Source: Aldersonia sp. NBC_00410
GTDB lineage: Bacteria > Actinomycetota > Actinomycetes > Mycobacteriales > Mycobacteriaceae
Assembly: GCF_026342035.1 (NCBI RefSeq)
Contig: NZ_JAPENM010000015.1
Coordinates: 29,898-93,897, forward strand
Length of the DNA: 64,000 nt
Direction of reading: 5' to 3'
Shown piece after piece: positions 19,746-28,689 of the stretch. The notes below the pieces were generated by a model. That model had not been told where the DNA came from, made no database searches, and worked only from the letters and a program-made list of their open reading frames with translations. Made by a program: the position numbers and the translations under genes. Within the stretch, counting starts at the first letter, position 1. Each line of letters opens with the position of its first letter.

Positions 19746-20707
19746 AGATCGTCGTCGGTGACCGCAATCTCCTTCCGCACCGCGTCCTGTTCGAGTCGCT
19801 GTTGCCCGCGGGCAGCGAAGTCAGATGGCTGCCGGACGGTAACGAGCTGGCCGACGCGGATGTCTATGTGGGCGGCCGGTTCACTGCGGCGCAGGCGCAA
19901 GCCGCGCCCAAACTACGCCTCGTGCACGTGGCCGGTGCCGGGACGGACAAGGTCGAGTTCGCGGCGCTCGGTCCGGACACGGTGGTGGCCAACACGTTCC
20001 ACCACGAGAACTCGATTGCCGAATACATCGTCGCTGCGGCGGTGATGATGCGTCGCGGCTTCCTCGCCCAGGATCGCGCGCTGCGCACCGACCGCTGGGC
20101 AAGTTCGGTTTACGACGACACCCTCGCTCAACCGCGGTCGCTGGGGGGCGCCAAGGTCGGGTTCGTCGGCTACGGCCACATCGGCCGGCGAGCCTGGGAG
20201 CTGCTGCGCGCGTTCGGCGCCGAAGGGCGGGCGGTGACCGGCCGCGGGAACGTCGACGCGGCATCGCACGGACTGTCATGGGCCGAGGACAATTCGGCGC
20301 TGACGCGGCTGCTGCGCGAAGTCGATCTGGTTGTGGTCTCGGCCCCGCTGACCGAGTCGACGCGCGGGATGATCGGCGCCGACCAACTGAACGCGCTCGG
20401 CGGCGACGGCGTGCTCATCAACGTGGGCCGCGGACCTCTGGTCGATGAGCAGGCGTTGTACGAGGCGCTCACCGACCGCACGATCGCGGGCGCGGCCATC
20501 GACGTCTGGTACTCGTACCCCGGAGACGAGGGCCGCGGTGCGCCGAGCGCGTTCCCGTTCGCCGACTTGCCGAACGTGCTGATGACCCCGCACTCCTCGG
20601 GCGTCACCGGTGACACCTTCGTCGGCCGGGTGCACGACATCGCCGAGAACATCGGGCGCCTCGACCGCGGCGAGCCGCTGTTGCGGATCGTCGATGGGAC
20701 CCGCTGA
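19742..20707 (+). CDS. D-isomer-specific 2-hydroxyacid dehydrogenase
   Basis: A 321-residue NAD(P)-linked reductase with [13 protein letters not shown] (Rossmann), [13 protein letters not shown] and the catalytic His in [10 protein letters not shown]. The ATG overlaps the gudD stop, so it is coupled to glucarate dehydration. It is only distantly similar to the dehydrogenase at 10631. A function in recycling a 2-oxo acid side product of the pathway is plausible but unproven. Confidence 0.82.
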   Translation: MKIVVGDRNLLPHRVLFESLLPAGSEVRWLPDGNELADADVYVGGRFTAAQAQAAPKLRLVHVAGAGTDKVEFAALGPDTVVANTFHHENSIAEYIVAAAVMMRRGFLAQDRALRTDRWASSVYDDTLAQPRSLGGAKVGFVGYGHIGRRAWELLRAFGAEGRAVTGRGNVDAASHGLSWAEDNSALTRLLREVDLVVVSAPLTESTRGMIGADQLNALGGDGVLINVGRGPLVDEQALYEALTDRTIAGAAIDVWYSYPGDEGRGAPSAFPFADLPNVLMTPHSSGVTGDTFVGRVHDIAENIGRLDRGEPLLRIVDGTR

Positions 20708-20804
20708 AAACTTCTTGTCGCCCGCTGTCGAAATCACCGGGCGCCCGTTCGACGCGTAGGTGAAGGGCCGGAAATACCGGCCGCGGAGCCCACAGGAGAA
20801 CGCC

Positions 20805-21236
20805 ATGACCGCCACCATCTCCACCTCGATTCCCGCCGTCACCGTCGCCTCCGTCTCGCCGCGCGCCCGCCGCGCGGGCCGCATCATCGGCGGCCTGCTC
20901 GGCGCCTTCCTGACCGTCGACGCGGTAACGCATATCGCGCTCATCGATCCGGTGCGCGAATCGTTTGCCGAACTCGGCCTTGGCACGCAGTACGGACCGG
21001 TGATCGGGATCGTGATGCTGGCCTGCCTCGCGCTGTACGCGGTCCCGCGCACCGCGGTGCTGGGTGCGGTCCTGCTCACCGGATACTTCGGCGGTGCGGT
21101 GGCCGTGAACATGGTTGCCGACAAGCCCATTGTGGGCACGGTGCTCTTCCCCATCTACGTTGCGATCGCCGTCTGGGCCGCGCTATGGCTGCGCGACGCG
21201 CGGGTGCGCGAGCTGTTCGCTCAGCTCTACCGGTAG
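20805..21236 (+). CDS. Small DoxX-like membrane protein
   Basis: A 143-residue protein with four predicted membrane helices (residues about 28-45, 66-83, 88-107, 115-135), similar in layout to DoxX/DUF4260-type proteins. AGGAG lies before the ATG at 20805. Function unknown. It follows the hydroxyacid dehydrogenase by 97 bp and is closed by a strong terminator. Confidence 0.7.
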   Translation: MTATISTSIPAVTVASVSPRARRAGRIIGGLLGAFLTVDAVTHIALIDPVRESFAELGLGTQYGPVIGIVMLACLALYAVPRTAVLGAVLLTGYFGGAVAVNMVADKPIVGTVLFPIYVAIAVWAALWLRDARVRELFAQLYR

Positions 21237-21249
21237 AGATTCGACGAAG

Positions 21250-21276
21250 GCGGGGCGCTCACCTTGGGCGCCCCGC
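21250..21276. terminator. Convergent terminator
   Basis: GCGGGGCGC and GCGCCCCGC form a perfect 9-bp stem with a 9-nt loop between the DoxX-like gene and the oppositely oriented HNH gene. It can serve both. Confidence 0.7.
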
Positions 21277-21293
21277 TACTCGGCTGCAATCAC

Positions 21294-22370
21294 TCAGCCG
21301 ACGTAGTCGATGCCTTTGGGCACGAATCCTCGGTCCAGGCCGATGATCCGGCCGACACCGAGCCACGTCGGCGAGTTGTTGGGCGTGCTCAGATACAGAC
21401 CGCGTGCAGCGGCGACGGTGCGGTCGAACTGTGTCGGCCACTCGATCGCTGCGGCAATATTCTCGAGCGCCGGTCGGTCGCGGCCGAGTGCGCGTTCGGC
21501 GTGTTCGACGGCGGGCAACAGCTGCGACTTGCTGGAATTGCATCGGCCGCAGGCTAGTACCAGGTTTGCGAGGCCATCGATGCCAACCCGTGACCACGGC
21601 AACACGTGATCGACAGGATTGTCATTGCCGAGCGCGGCGTCGCAGTAGAAGCACCGTGCGCCGAACACCTCCTTCAACGCCAGGCGGGCCGGGCCGAGGG
21701 AGATGCGCTGCCGGCCGAACAAATGGCCCGCGACGTCGGGAACATCTTCGTCGAGAAACCGATTCATTCGTCGCACGTCCTCGACCCAGAGGATTTCCAG
21801 AGTCGGCTTCAGCAAGCCCGACAATTGCGCAAGGCCCGCGGCGACACCCGGTCGGAGCACGATCTGGTTTCCATGCGCGGCAATCACTCTCGGCCCGACG
21901 CCGGAATGCATCCACGAGTCGTCGTAGAGGAAGGTTTCCGACGCCGAACCTGCCGCACCGGGCAGGCGTTGCAACCGATACAACGGCTGCTGCACCAGGG
22001 TGAGCACGACCTCGGCCCGCGCAGCCTCGTATACCGCGTGCGGCGCTTGTGCTCGACCAAGCGGGTACGAGACATCGCCGACCACCGCCCGCACCGATTC
22101 GACCGCGGCGAGAATACGAGCCCGCGATCCGGTGCTCTGCCGCAGCGCTCGTCCGTCGAACGGCCGCACCTGCCGCCAGTAGATTTCGATGACTCGATCC
22201 GCGAGATCGTCGAGCGGAACCGCGATCTCCGCTGTCGGATCGGTGGGCACGTTCTCCACGCAATGGTCGACGAGCGCCGACAGTGTGGCGAGCTTGTATG
22301 TGGCTGTGCGCACCCCCGTCTCCAGGATCGCCACAACGCGCTGCCCGAGCGCAAGCGGATCGGTGTCCAC
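21294..22370 (-). CDS. HNH endonuclease-domain protein
   Basis: About 358 residues. The C-terminal third carries a zinc-type HNH nuclease: CFYCDAAL, DHVLPWSR, then LVLACGRCNSSKSQ (two CxxC pairs framing the catalytic histidine). The N-terminal part, with RTATYKLATLSALVDH, is a helical domain seen with such nucleases, role unknown. The GTG at 22370 is my choice; reading farther upstream would overlap the facing gene, and start evidence is weak. Only 18 bp separate it from the divergent MazG-like gene, an unusually tight pair. Restriction or defence function is possible but not shown. Confidence 0.7.
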   Translation of the reverse strand: MDTDPLALGQRVVAILETGVRTATYKLATLSALVDHCVENVPTDPTAEIAVPLDDLADRVIEIYWRQVRPFDGRALRQSTGSRARILAAVESVRAVVGDVSYPLGRAQAPHAVYEAARAEVVLTLVQQPLYRLQRLPGAAGSASETFLYDDSWMHSGVGPRVIAAHGNQIVLRPGVAAGLAQLSGLLKPTLEILWVEDVRRMNRFLDEDVPDVAGHLFGRQRISLGPARLALKEVFGARCFYCDAALGNDNPVDHVLPWSRVGIDGLANLVLACGRCNSSKSQLLPAVEHAERALGRDRPALENIAAAIEWPTQFDRTVAAARGLYLSTPNNSPTWLGVGRIIGLDRGFVPKGIDYVG

Positions 22371-22388
22371 CTCCGTAACGTACCGAGG

Positions 22389-22688
22389 GTGGGCAAGCTC
22401 GTACGCGACCGCATTCCGGAACTTATCCGCGCCGACGGACGGACGCCGAGTGTCCGCACCCTCGACGCGGACGATTATCTTGCGGCACTGCTCGACAAAC
22501 TGGTCGAAGAAGCGACCGAATTGCGTGCAGCGCCACCGGCCCAGCGGGTCGAAGAACTCGCGGACGTGCACGAAGTGCTCGCCGCGATTCTCATCCACCT
22601 CGATATCGACATGTCGGGCGTGATCGCCGTCGCGGACGAAAAGCGAGCCGACCGAGGCGCATTCGACGACCGGATCTGGCTGGACTGA
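22389..22688 (+). CDS. MazG-like / phosphoribosyl-ATP pyrophosphohydrolase-like protein
   Basis: A 99-residue protein beginning KLVRDRIPELIRADG, with EEATEL and EELADVHEVLAAI, the EExxE/ExxD pattern of all-alpha NTP pyrophosphatases. This small class is annotated as phosphoribosyl-ATP pyrophosphohydrolase-like but is distinct from HisE. The GTG at 22389 gives the family's usual first residues. It ends 23 bp before the antiporter gene. House-cleaning of abnormal nucleotides is likely. Confidence 0.75.
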   Translation: MGKLVRDRIPELIRADGRTPSVRTLDADDYLAALLDKLVEEATELRAAPPAQRVEELADVHEVLAAILIHLDIDMSGVIAVADEKRADRGAFDDRIWLD

Positions 22689-22711
22689 CCCAGGCGGAGC
22701 AGGAGGCCCCG

Positions 22712-24292
22712 ATGGACCAACTCGTGCTGCTGCTCGCGCTGATGTTCGGCGCGTTGATCGCGGTGCCGCTCGGCGATCGGCTCGGGCTGCCGTCTCCGAT
22801 TCTGGTCACCGTGCTCGGTGTCGTCCTCGCCGCGCTGCCGTTCGTCCCCGATGTCTCGCTGAATCCCGACTACATCCTGCCCCTCGTGCTACCCCCGCTG
22901 CTCTACGCCGCCGTGCAGCGCACGTCGTGGCGGCAGTTCGCGACGCACTGGAAACCGATCGTGCTGCTCGCGGTCGCGCTGGTGTTCGCGACGGCCGCCG
23001 CGGTGGCCGCAGTCGCGCACGCGATCGTCCCCGGTATGACCATCGCTGCCGCGGTGGCGCTCGGCGCACTGGTCGCGCCGCCCGACCCGGTGGCCGTGAG
23101 CGCCGTGGCCGGTTCGCTCAACCTGCCGCGACGGATGGTGTCGATTCTCGAAGGCGAGGGACTGTTCAACGACGTCACCGCGATCGTGCTGTACAACATC
23201 GCGATCGCAGCCGCGGTAAGCGGACAGTATTCGCGCGGAACCGCGGTGCGCGACTTCGCGCTGTCCGCCGTCGTCGCCCTCGCGGTCGGAGTTGCCATCG
23301 GCTGGTTCGGGTCCCGGATGATGCGCCTGCTCAATGACGCCACCCTCCGGGTCGGCATGAGCCTGCTCGTACCGTTCGCGAGCTATGCGGTGGCGGACCA
23401 CTATTCGGGATCCGGAGTGCTTGCCGTGCTGGTCACCGCCCTGTACCTCGCGGAATCGGGGGCGGACGCCGACGATATCGAGGGCCGGTTGACCGGCGCG
23501 GCGTTTTGGCAGGTGATCGACACGCTGGTTACCGGCGTCGCCTTCGGACTCGTCGGACTCGAACTCATCAACGTCTTCGGCACCGCCGCCGAGAATCTCG
23601 GACAGATGCTCGGCTGGGGACTGGCCATCACCGGTGTCGTGATCGGGGTTCGGCTGGCGTGGTTGCTGCCCGCCGCGTGGCTCGCGCGCCACACGCGATG
23701 GGATGCCGAAGCCGAGATTCCCGGCTCGGTGCGGGAGACCGTGGTGATGTGGTGGGCCGGTATGCGTGGCGTCGCGTCGGTCGCACTGGCCCTGGCCATT
23801 CCGTTCCAAGTGGACAGCGGCGCACCGTTTCCGGATCGCGAGGTCATCATCTTCATTGCCTTCACCGTGATCATGACCACCCTCGTGCTGCAGGGAATGA
23901 CCCTGCCGTGGCTGATCCGCATCCTGGGCGTCGGCGCCGACACCGCGATCGAGCGCGAACTGGAGCACGAACTCGCGCACGCAGCATCCACCGCGGCGCG
24001 CGAACGGCTCGAACTTCTTGCCGAACGCGAAGACGTGCCGGACGAGGTGCTCGACCGGCTCATGCGCCGCACGGTCGACCTCGGGATGCGGATCAGCCCC
24101 GATCTCGCCGACGAGGAACGCCGGGAGGCCGCCGCCCAGCGCCTGGAACGGTTGGCGGCCTTCCGGCGAATCCAGGCCGAGATGATGTCGGCCGCACGCG
24201 GTGCGGTGCTCGCCAAGCGCAATCAGCCGGGCGTCGATCCCGAGGTGGTCGACCGGGTACTGCACCAGCTCGACGTACGCAGCCCGCGTTGA
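22712..24292 (+). CDS. Na+/H+ antiporter, CPA1 family
   Basis: A 526-residue antiporter with about 12 membrane segments and the CPA1 core PPDPVAVSAVAGSL (ion-binding Asp) and EGEGLFNDVTAIVLYN. RETVVMWWAGMRGVASVALA occupies the usual late transmembrane position. The last 110 residues form a charged, helical cytoplasmic tail. AGGAGG precedes the ATG. It extrudes Na+ (or K+) for pH and salt balance; ion specificity is not readable. Confidence 0.9.
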   Translation: MDQLVLLLALMFGALIAVPLGDRLGLPSPILVTVLGVVLAALPFVPDVSLNPDYILPLVLPPLLYAAVQRTSWRQFATHWKPIVLLAVALVFATAAAVAAVAHAIVPGMTIAAAVALGALVAPPDPVAVSAVAGSLNLPRRMVSILEGEGLFNDVTAIVLYNIAIAAAVSGQYSRGTAVRDFALSAVVALAVGVAIGWFGSRMMRLLNDATLRVGMSLLVPFASYAVADHYSGSGVLAVLVTALYLAESGADADDIEGRLTGAAFWQVIDTLVTGVAFGLVGLELINVFGTAAENLGQMLGWGLAITGVVIGVRLAWLLPAAWLARHTRWDAEAEIPGSVRETVVMWWAGMRGVASVALALAIPFQVDSGAPFPDREVIIFIAFTVIMTTLVLQGMTLPWLIRILGVGADTAIERELEHELAHAASTAARERLELLAEREDVPDEVLDRLMRRTVDLGMRISPDLADEERREAAAQRLERLAAFRRIQAEMMSAARGAVLAKRNQPGVDPEVVDRVLHQLDVRSPR

Positions 24293-24387
24293 GGTGATCC
24301 CACGCCGAGCGGCGCGTGTGTTTCGGATCCGACACGCCGGGAATCCCGGGGCTAGCCGTGTACGTTTGCCGAGGAGGTTGCATCGCA

Positions 24388-25380
24388 ATGTTGATCCGCC
24401 GTATCGCACGCCCGCTGCTCGCAACGACGTTCGTCGTTGGAGGGATCGACGCATTGCGCAATCCGCAGGGCCGGGCATCAGCAGCCGCCCCGCTTGTTGC
24501 CAAGGGCGAGGAGACGCTGCCCAGCGAGGTGACCGCGAAGGTACCGACCGATCCGGTAACACTGGTCCGGATCAACGGCGCGGTGCAGGTCGGCAGTGGG
24601 GTGCTGCTGGCGTTCGGGAAGGCGCCTCGACTGGCCTCACTGGCACTCGCGGCAACCGTTCTCCCGACCACTGTCACCGAACAGGATTTCTGGAACGAGA
24701 GCGATCCCCAGACGAAGGTCACCAAGCGCACCGAGTTTCTCAAGAACCTCAGCCTGCTCGGCGGTGTGATGATCGCGGCGGTCGACACCGAGGGCAAGCC
24801 CTCGCTGGGCTGGCGTGGCCGCCGCGCCGCGCGACGCGCCTCGGGCAAGGTGTCCGCAGCCCTGCCCATCGGGGCCGCCGCGGGCGCATCGACGGCCGTG
24901 CAGCTGCGGCACGGCGCGCATTTGGCCGCCGAGCGCGGCAAGGAAGTCGCCGAGGTGGCGGCCGAGCGCGGCTCGGACATCGCCGAGCTTGCGCGTGACC
25001 ACGGACCCGACCTCGCCGCTGCCGCGCGGGAACGCGGCACCGAACTCGCCTCCATCGCTCGCAAACGCGGCGCCGAACTGGCCGAGATCGCCAAGGAGCG
25101 CGGGCCGGAGCTGGCTGAGAGCGCCCGGGACTCCAAACTGGCCGAACTCGCCCGTGAGCGCGGCGCCGAACTGGCCGAGGCGGCGCAGAAGCGCGGCAGC
25201 AAACTGGCCGACGCCGCGGAGAAGCGCGGCAGCAAGCTCGCCGACGCCGCGGAAAAGCGCGGCAACAAGCTCGCCGACGCCGCGGAAAAGCGCGGCAGCA
25301 AGCTGGTGGTCGCGGCCCGCGACCGTGGCAGCGAGCTGGCCGACACCGCACAGCACAGGGCAGCGAAGCTGCGCTCCTGA
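24388..25380 (+). CDS. DoxX-family protein with a long 11-residue repeat tail
   Basis: 330 residues in two parts. The first about 150 form a DoxX-like membrane domain (RIARPLLATTFVVGGIDALRNP). From about residue 175 the chain is an array of some 13 repeats of 11 residues with the pattern xxRGxxLAxxA, such as EKRGSKLADAA; three neighbouring copies are nearly identical in DNA (33-bp period) and one unit is 2 residues short. Such 11-mers form amphipathic helices in LEA, apolipoprotein and synuclein-type proteins, so the tail may lie on a membrane surface. GAGGAGG supports the ATG at 24388. The DoxX part is common; the tail is unusual. Confidence 0.75.
   Translation: MLIRRIARPLLATTFVVGGIDALRNPQGRASAAAPLVAKGEETLPSEVTAKVPTDPVTLVRINGAVQVGSGVLLAFGKAPRLASLALAATVLPTTVTEQDFWNESDPQTKVTKRTEFLKNLSLLGGVMIAAVDTEGKPSLGWRGRRAARRASGKVSAALPIGAAAGASTAVQLRHGAHLAAERGKEVAEVAAERGSDIAELARDHGPDLAAAARERGTELASIARKRGAELAEIAKERGPELAESARDSKLAELARERGAELAEAAQKRGSKLADAAEKRGSKLADAAEKRGNKLADAAEKRGSKLVVAARDRGSELADTAQHRAAKLRS
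24904..25370 (+). repeat. 33-bp coding repeats in the DoxX-family gene
   Basis: In-frame tandem repeats with a 33-bp period encoding the 11-residue units. The copies between about 25190 and 25310 differ by only a few bases, implying recent expansion; outer copies have diverged. Confidence 0.75.
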
Positions 25381-25396
25381 CCGCAGCGAGCGCCGG

Positions 25397-25423
25397 TCAG
25401 CGGGGCCTGCGCGGCCCCGCTGA
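25397..25423 (+). terminator. Terminator after the DoxX repeat gene
   Basis: TCAGCGGGGCC-TGCGC-GGCCCCGCTGA: an 11-bp perfect stem with a 5-nt loop, 17 bp after the stop codon. It separates this gene from helD. Confidence 0.75.
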
Positions 25424-25502
25424 TCTGCGACTTCGGCACAACCTCGGAAAGCGCATTAGACTCCCTTGAGCATTTTTCGAGCGAATTTCCGAGGAGTCTT
25501 TG

Positions 25503-27857
25503 TTGCCCGAAGACGTCGCTGAGCAGGACGCATCGCGTTCGGCCCATCAAATCGACCACGAGCAGCAGTACGTGTCGACGCTTTACACGCGTCTGGACGC
25601 GATGCGCGAGTACGCCAACACGCGGTTGAACAGGGTGCTGCTGGAAAGCGGCGGCACCCCGCAGGCACGCTCGGAACGCGAATCGTTCTCGCAGATGTAC
25701 TCCGAGGACCTCGCCAAATATGACGCGGCCGAGAACGGGTTGTGCTTCGGCCGGATCGACCTCGACGACGAAACGCCGCGTTACGTCGGTCGCATCGGCA
25801 TCCTCGACGAGGACAACGACTTCGATACGCTGCTGCTCGACTGGCGCGCACCGATGGCACGGCCGTTCTACTTGGCCACCACCGCCGCGCCCGACGGCGT
25901 CACCCGGCGTCGGCACATTCGCACCCGCAGCCGGCGGGTGACCGCGGTGAACGACGAGTACCTCGACCTCGATACCGCACGGGCCGAGGGCGCGGTCACC
26001 GACAGTGGTGGCGTCGGCGCCGAAAGCGCGCTGCTGGCCGCGCTGAACGCCGCCCGCACGGGCCACATGAACGACATTGTCGAAACAATTCAGAGCGAGC
26101 AGGACACCATCATCCGGTCCGAGCACAAGAGTGTGCTCGTCGTCCAGGGTGGGCCCGGCACCGGTAAAACCGCCGTCGCACTGCATCGCGCCGCGTTCCT
26201 GCTCTACACCTACCGCCAGCAGCTCGCGAAGTCCGGTGTGCTGATCGTCGGGCCGAACAAGACGTTCCTCGACTACATCGGCCAGGTGTTGCCCTCCCTC
26301 GGCGAGACCGGCGTGCTGCTGTCCACGATCGGCGACCTGTATCCCGGCGTGCGCGCCGAGCTGACCGACAGCCTGCGCGCGGGCGAGATCAAGGGCTCGC
26401 TGCGCATGCTCGACGTGCTCAAGAATGCGGTGCGGGACCTGCAGAAACTACCGGAGCAGGCACTCACCCTGACCTTCGACAGCTACACGGTGTCGATCGA
26501 CCGCAAGATCGTCACGCGGGCCCGCGGCCGGGCCAGGTCGTCACGCCGGCCGCACAACCTCGCGCGGCCGATCTTCGTCTCCGCCGTGGTGGACGCGCTC
26601 ACCGAGCAGGTTGTCGAGACGCTCGGCGCAAACGTCGTCGGCGGCACCAATCTGCTCAGCAAGGAGGACGTCGCCGATATCCGCGACGAGCTCCGCTCGG
26701 ATCAGGGGGTGCAGCGCGTGATCGCCGGGCTGTGGCCGGAGCTCACGCCGCAGCAGGTGCTCACCGGATTGCTCACCTCACCGGACCGGCTGGCCGTGGC
26801 GGCCGCACAGTTCGACGCCGGGGAACGCGCCGCGTTGCTTCGCGAGCCCGATGCGCGCGCGTTCAGCCCCGCCGATGCCCCGCTGCTCGACGAGCTGGCC
26901 GAATTGCTGGGCGTCGACGACGCCGCCGATCGGGAACGGGCCCGCCGTCGCTGGCGCGCCCAGATCGAGGATGCGCAGGGCGCGCTCGATATCCTCACCG
27001 GGTCCGCGCCGCAGGACATCGAGGACGACCTCGATCCCGAGATCCTGATGGCCTACGACCTGATCGACGCGAGCCAGCTCGCCGAACGCCAGGACGTTCG
27101 AAACCAGCAGACAACGGCGGAACGCGCGGCCGGCGATCGCACCTGGACCTACGGGCACGTCATCGTGGATGAGGCACAGGAACTTTCCGAAATGGCGTGG
27201 CGAATGGTGATGCGCCGCATCCCGAATCGCTGGGTGACCGCCGTCGGTGACGTTGCCCAAACCGGTGACCCGGCCGGGGCGTCGTCCTGGCAGGAGATCC
27301 TCGAGCCCTACGTCGCGCAGCGGTGGAAGCTGACCGAGTTGACGGTCAACTACCGCACGCCCGCCGAGATCATGGCAGTTGCGCACGACGTGCTGCGCGC
27401 GATCGACCCGACCGCCACCGAACCCCGTTCGGTTCGCGAATCCGGCTGGGTGCCTTGGTCTCTCGCGGTACCGGCCGAAGAGCTGACGGCGGTCGTGGAG
27501 AAGTGCGTGGCCGGCGAGACCGGCCCTGGCACCACGGCGGTGATCGTGCCGCGGGAGTTCCTCGCGGAGGTGGAGCACCTGACATCCGACCGCGTGAAGG
27601 TCAGCACGGTTCGGGAGGTGAAGGGCCTGGAGTTCGATGCGGTGTTCATCGCCGAACCGCACCGGATCCTCGCGGAGTCGCCGCGCGGTATGAACGATCT
27701 CTACGTCGCGCTCACCCGTGCGACCCAGCGCCTCGGCGTCGTGCACTCCGCACCGTTGCCCGAGGTGCTGCGGGGACTGGACGAGCGAAACGACGTCCCC
27801 GAGAACACCGACGAGCGAAGCGACCTACCGGAACCGCAGTTGCGCGTCGCCGGCTGA
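25503..27857 (+). CDS. HelD/HelR-type RNA polymerase-associated ATPase
   Basis: About 784 residues of the UvrD/Rep-like superfamily 1 class that releases stalled RNA polymerase (HelD) and, in actinobacteria, can protect against rifamycins (HelR). The N-terminal coiled-coil arm (HQIDHEQQYVSTLYTRLDAM) is followed by Walker A GGPGTGKTA near residue 217, VDEAQELSEMAW (motif II), and late VSTVREVKGLEFDAVF and YVALTRATQRL. The start is TTG: two TTG codons stand at 25500 and 25503, and GAGGAG (25491-25496) favours 25503. A 10-residue duplication lies near the C-terminus. Confidence 0.8.
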   Translation: MPEDVAEQDASRSAHQIDHEQQYVSTLYTRLDAMREYANTRLNRVLLESGGTPQARSERESFSQMYSEDLAKYDAAENGLCFGRIDLDDETPRYVGRIGILDEDNDFDTLLLDWRAPMARPFYLATTAAPDGVTRRRHIRTRSRRVTAVNDEYLDLDTARAEGAVTDSGGVGAESALLAALNAARTGHMNDIVETIQSEQDTIIRSEHKSVLVVQGGPGTGKTAVALHRAAFLLYTYRQQLAKSGVLIVGPNKTFLDYIGQVLPSLGETGVLLSTIGDLYPGVRAELTDSLRAGEIKGSLRMLDVLKNAVRDLQKLPEQALTLTFDSYTVSIDRKIVTRARGRARSSRRPHNLARPIFVSAVVDALTEQVVETLGANVVGGTNLLSKEDVADIRDELRSDQGVQRVIAGLWPELTPQQVLTGLLTSPDRLAVAAAQFDAGERAALLREPDARAFSPADAPLLDELAELLGVDDAADRERARRRWRAQIEDAQGALDILTGSAPQDIEDDLDPEILMAYDLIDASQLAERQDVRNQQTTAERAAGDRTWTYGHVIVDEAQELSEMAWRMVMRRIPNRWVTAVGDVAQTGDPAGASSWQEILEPYVAQRWKLTELTVNYRTPAEIMAVAHDVLRAIDPTATEPRSVRESGWVPWSLAVPAEELTAVVEKCVAGETGPGTTAVIVPREFLAEVEHLTSDRVKVSTVREVKGLEFDAVFIAEPHRILAESPRGMNDLYVALTRATQRLGVVHSAPLPEVLRGLDERNDVPENTDERSDLPEPQLRVAG
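27780..27839 (+). repeat. 30-bp in-frame duplication at the helD 3' end
   Basis: GACGAGCGAAACGAC (27780) and GACGAGCGAAGCGAC (27810) start two 30-bp units coding for DERNDVPENT and DERSDLPEPQ. The second unit is diverged at its end. Confidence 0.6.
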
Positions 27858-27874
27858 CGCCGCATTCAGAACCG

Positions 27875-27902
27875 GCCGGCGACGTCTGGACGTCGCCGGC
27901 CG
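27875..27902. terminator. Convergent terminator between helD and the stress-protein gene
   Basis: GGCCGGCGACGTC-TG-GACGTCGCCGGCC, a perfect 13-bp stem (with 2 unpaired central bases) lying between two convergent genes. Confidence 0.7.
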
Positions 27903-27916
27903 ATCGCGAATCTCGA

Positions 27917-28366
27917 CTAGACCGTGTGCACGATCAGGACGTCGACTCTCGCCTTGCGCGCGGCGTCCAAGGGCACCGATCCGAGCAGCCGTCCGGCGAG
28001 CGAGTTCAGCCCCTTGTTGCCGATGACGAGCAGGTCACCGTCGACCTCCTGAAGCAGCGCCAGCAGCGAGTCGACCGGAGCGCCGACGATTGGCCGCTCG
28101 ACGATGTTCGTCGCCCCGACCGCTTTCGCCCGCTCGCGCGCCGTGCGCAGGATCTCGTCCGTCGGCGCCGAGCCGTGCACCTGGTACGCCTCGTCCTTCA
28201 GGACGTCCGCTGCCGAGCCGAGGTCACGCTCATCGGTCGGGTAGTACGCACAGGCGATGACGAGTCGCGCCGATTCGTCGCGCGACAGCCCAGCGGCCTT
28301 CTCCACGGCCTTGTACGACGAATTGGATCCGTCCGTGCCAACGACAATGGTCCGGTACGCGCTCAT
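27917..28366 (-). CDS. Universal stress protein
   Basis: A 149-residue UspA-domain protein: IVVGTDGSNSS at the N-terminus (Asp contacting the adenine) and VIGNKGLNSLAGRLLGSVP near the end (the G-x2-G-x9-G(S/T) ATP loop). GGGAGGG precedes the ATG at 28366. Unlike the 130-residue one at 10242, this is standard length. Stress or dormancy role by family only. Confidence 0.88.
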   Translation of the reverse strand: MSAYRTIVVGTDGSNSSYKAVEKAAGLSRDESARLVIACAYYPTDERDLGSAADVLKDEAYQVHGSAPTDEILRTARERAKAVGATNIVERPIVGAPVDSLLALLQEVDGDLLVIGNKGLNSLAGRLLGSVPLDAARKARVDVLIVHTV

Positions 28367-28526
28367 AAACGATCCCTCCCACACGTTCGACGGTCGACGC
28401 CACGGGCGTCCACCGGGACCGACGCCGCTCGGCGCCGGTCGGTAACTCGCTGTCGGTCTTGCTGAACACTATCGGGCGCCAAGCCCGCCGAGGCGGATTT
28501 GGGACGCAACGCATAATGCCTCAGTG

Positions 28527-28681
28527 CTTGTGGGGCGCTCCGCAGGCTCCACGCCGTTGCTTGTGGGGCGCTCCGCAGGCTCCACGCCGTTGCTTGTGGG
28601 GCGCTCCGCAGCTCCACGCCGTTGCTTGTGGGGCGCTCCGCAGGCTCCACGCCGTTGCTTGTGGGGCGCTCCGCAGGCTCC
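28527..28681. repeat. 33-bp tandem repeat (4 full + 1 partial unit)
   Basis: Units start at 28527, 28560, 28593 (32 bp, one base lost), 28625 and 28658 (24 bp). The unit core is GTGGGGCGCTCCGCAGG followed by CTCCACGCCGTTG. It ends 8 bp beyond the stop of the acyl-CoA synthetase gene. The 323-bp gap 28367-28689 otherwise holds only the stress-protein promoter region, with no gene. Confidence 0.9.
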
Positions 28682-28689
28682 GCCGGGCC

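Noticed and set aside
22371..22598. N-terminal extension of the HNH protein
   Set aside because: It would run antisense through most of the MazG-like gene, whose own motifs are clear.
28527..28681. CRISPR-like array
   Set aside because: Units are directly adjacent with no spacers and no cas genes are near; it is a simple tandem repeat.
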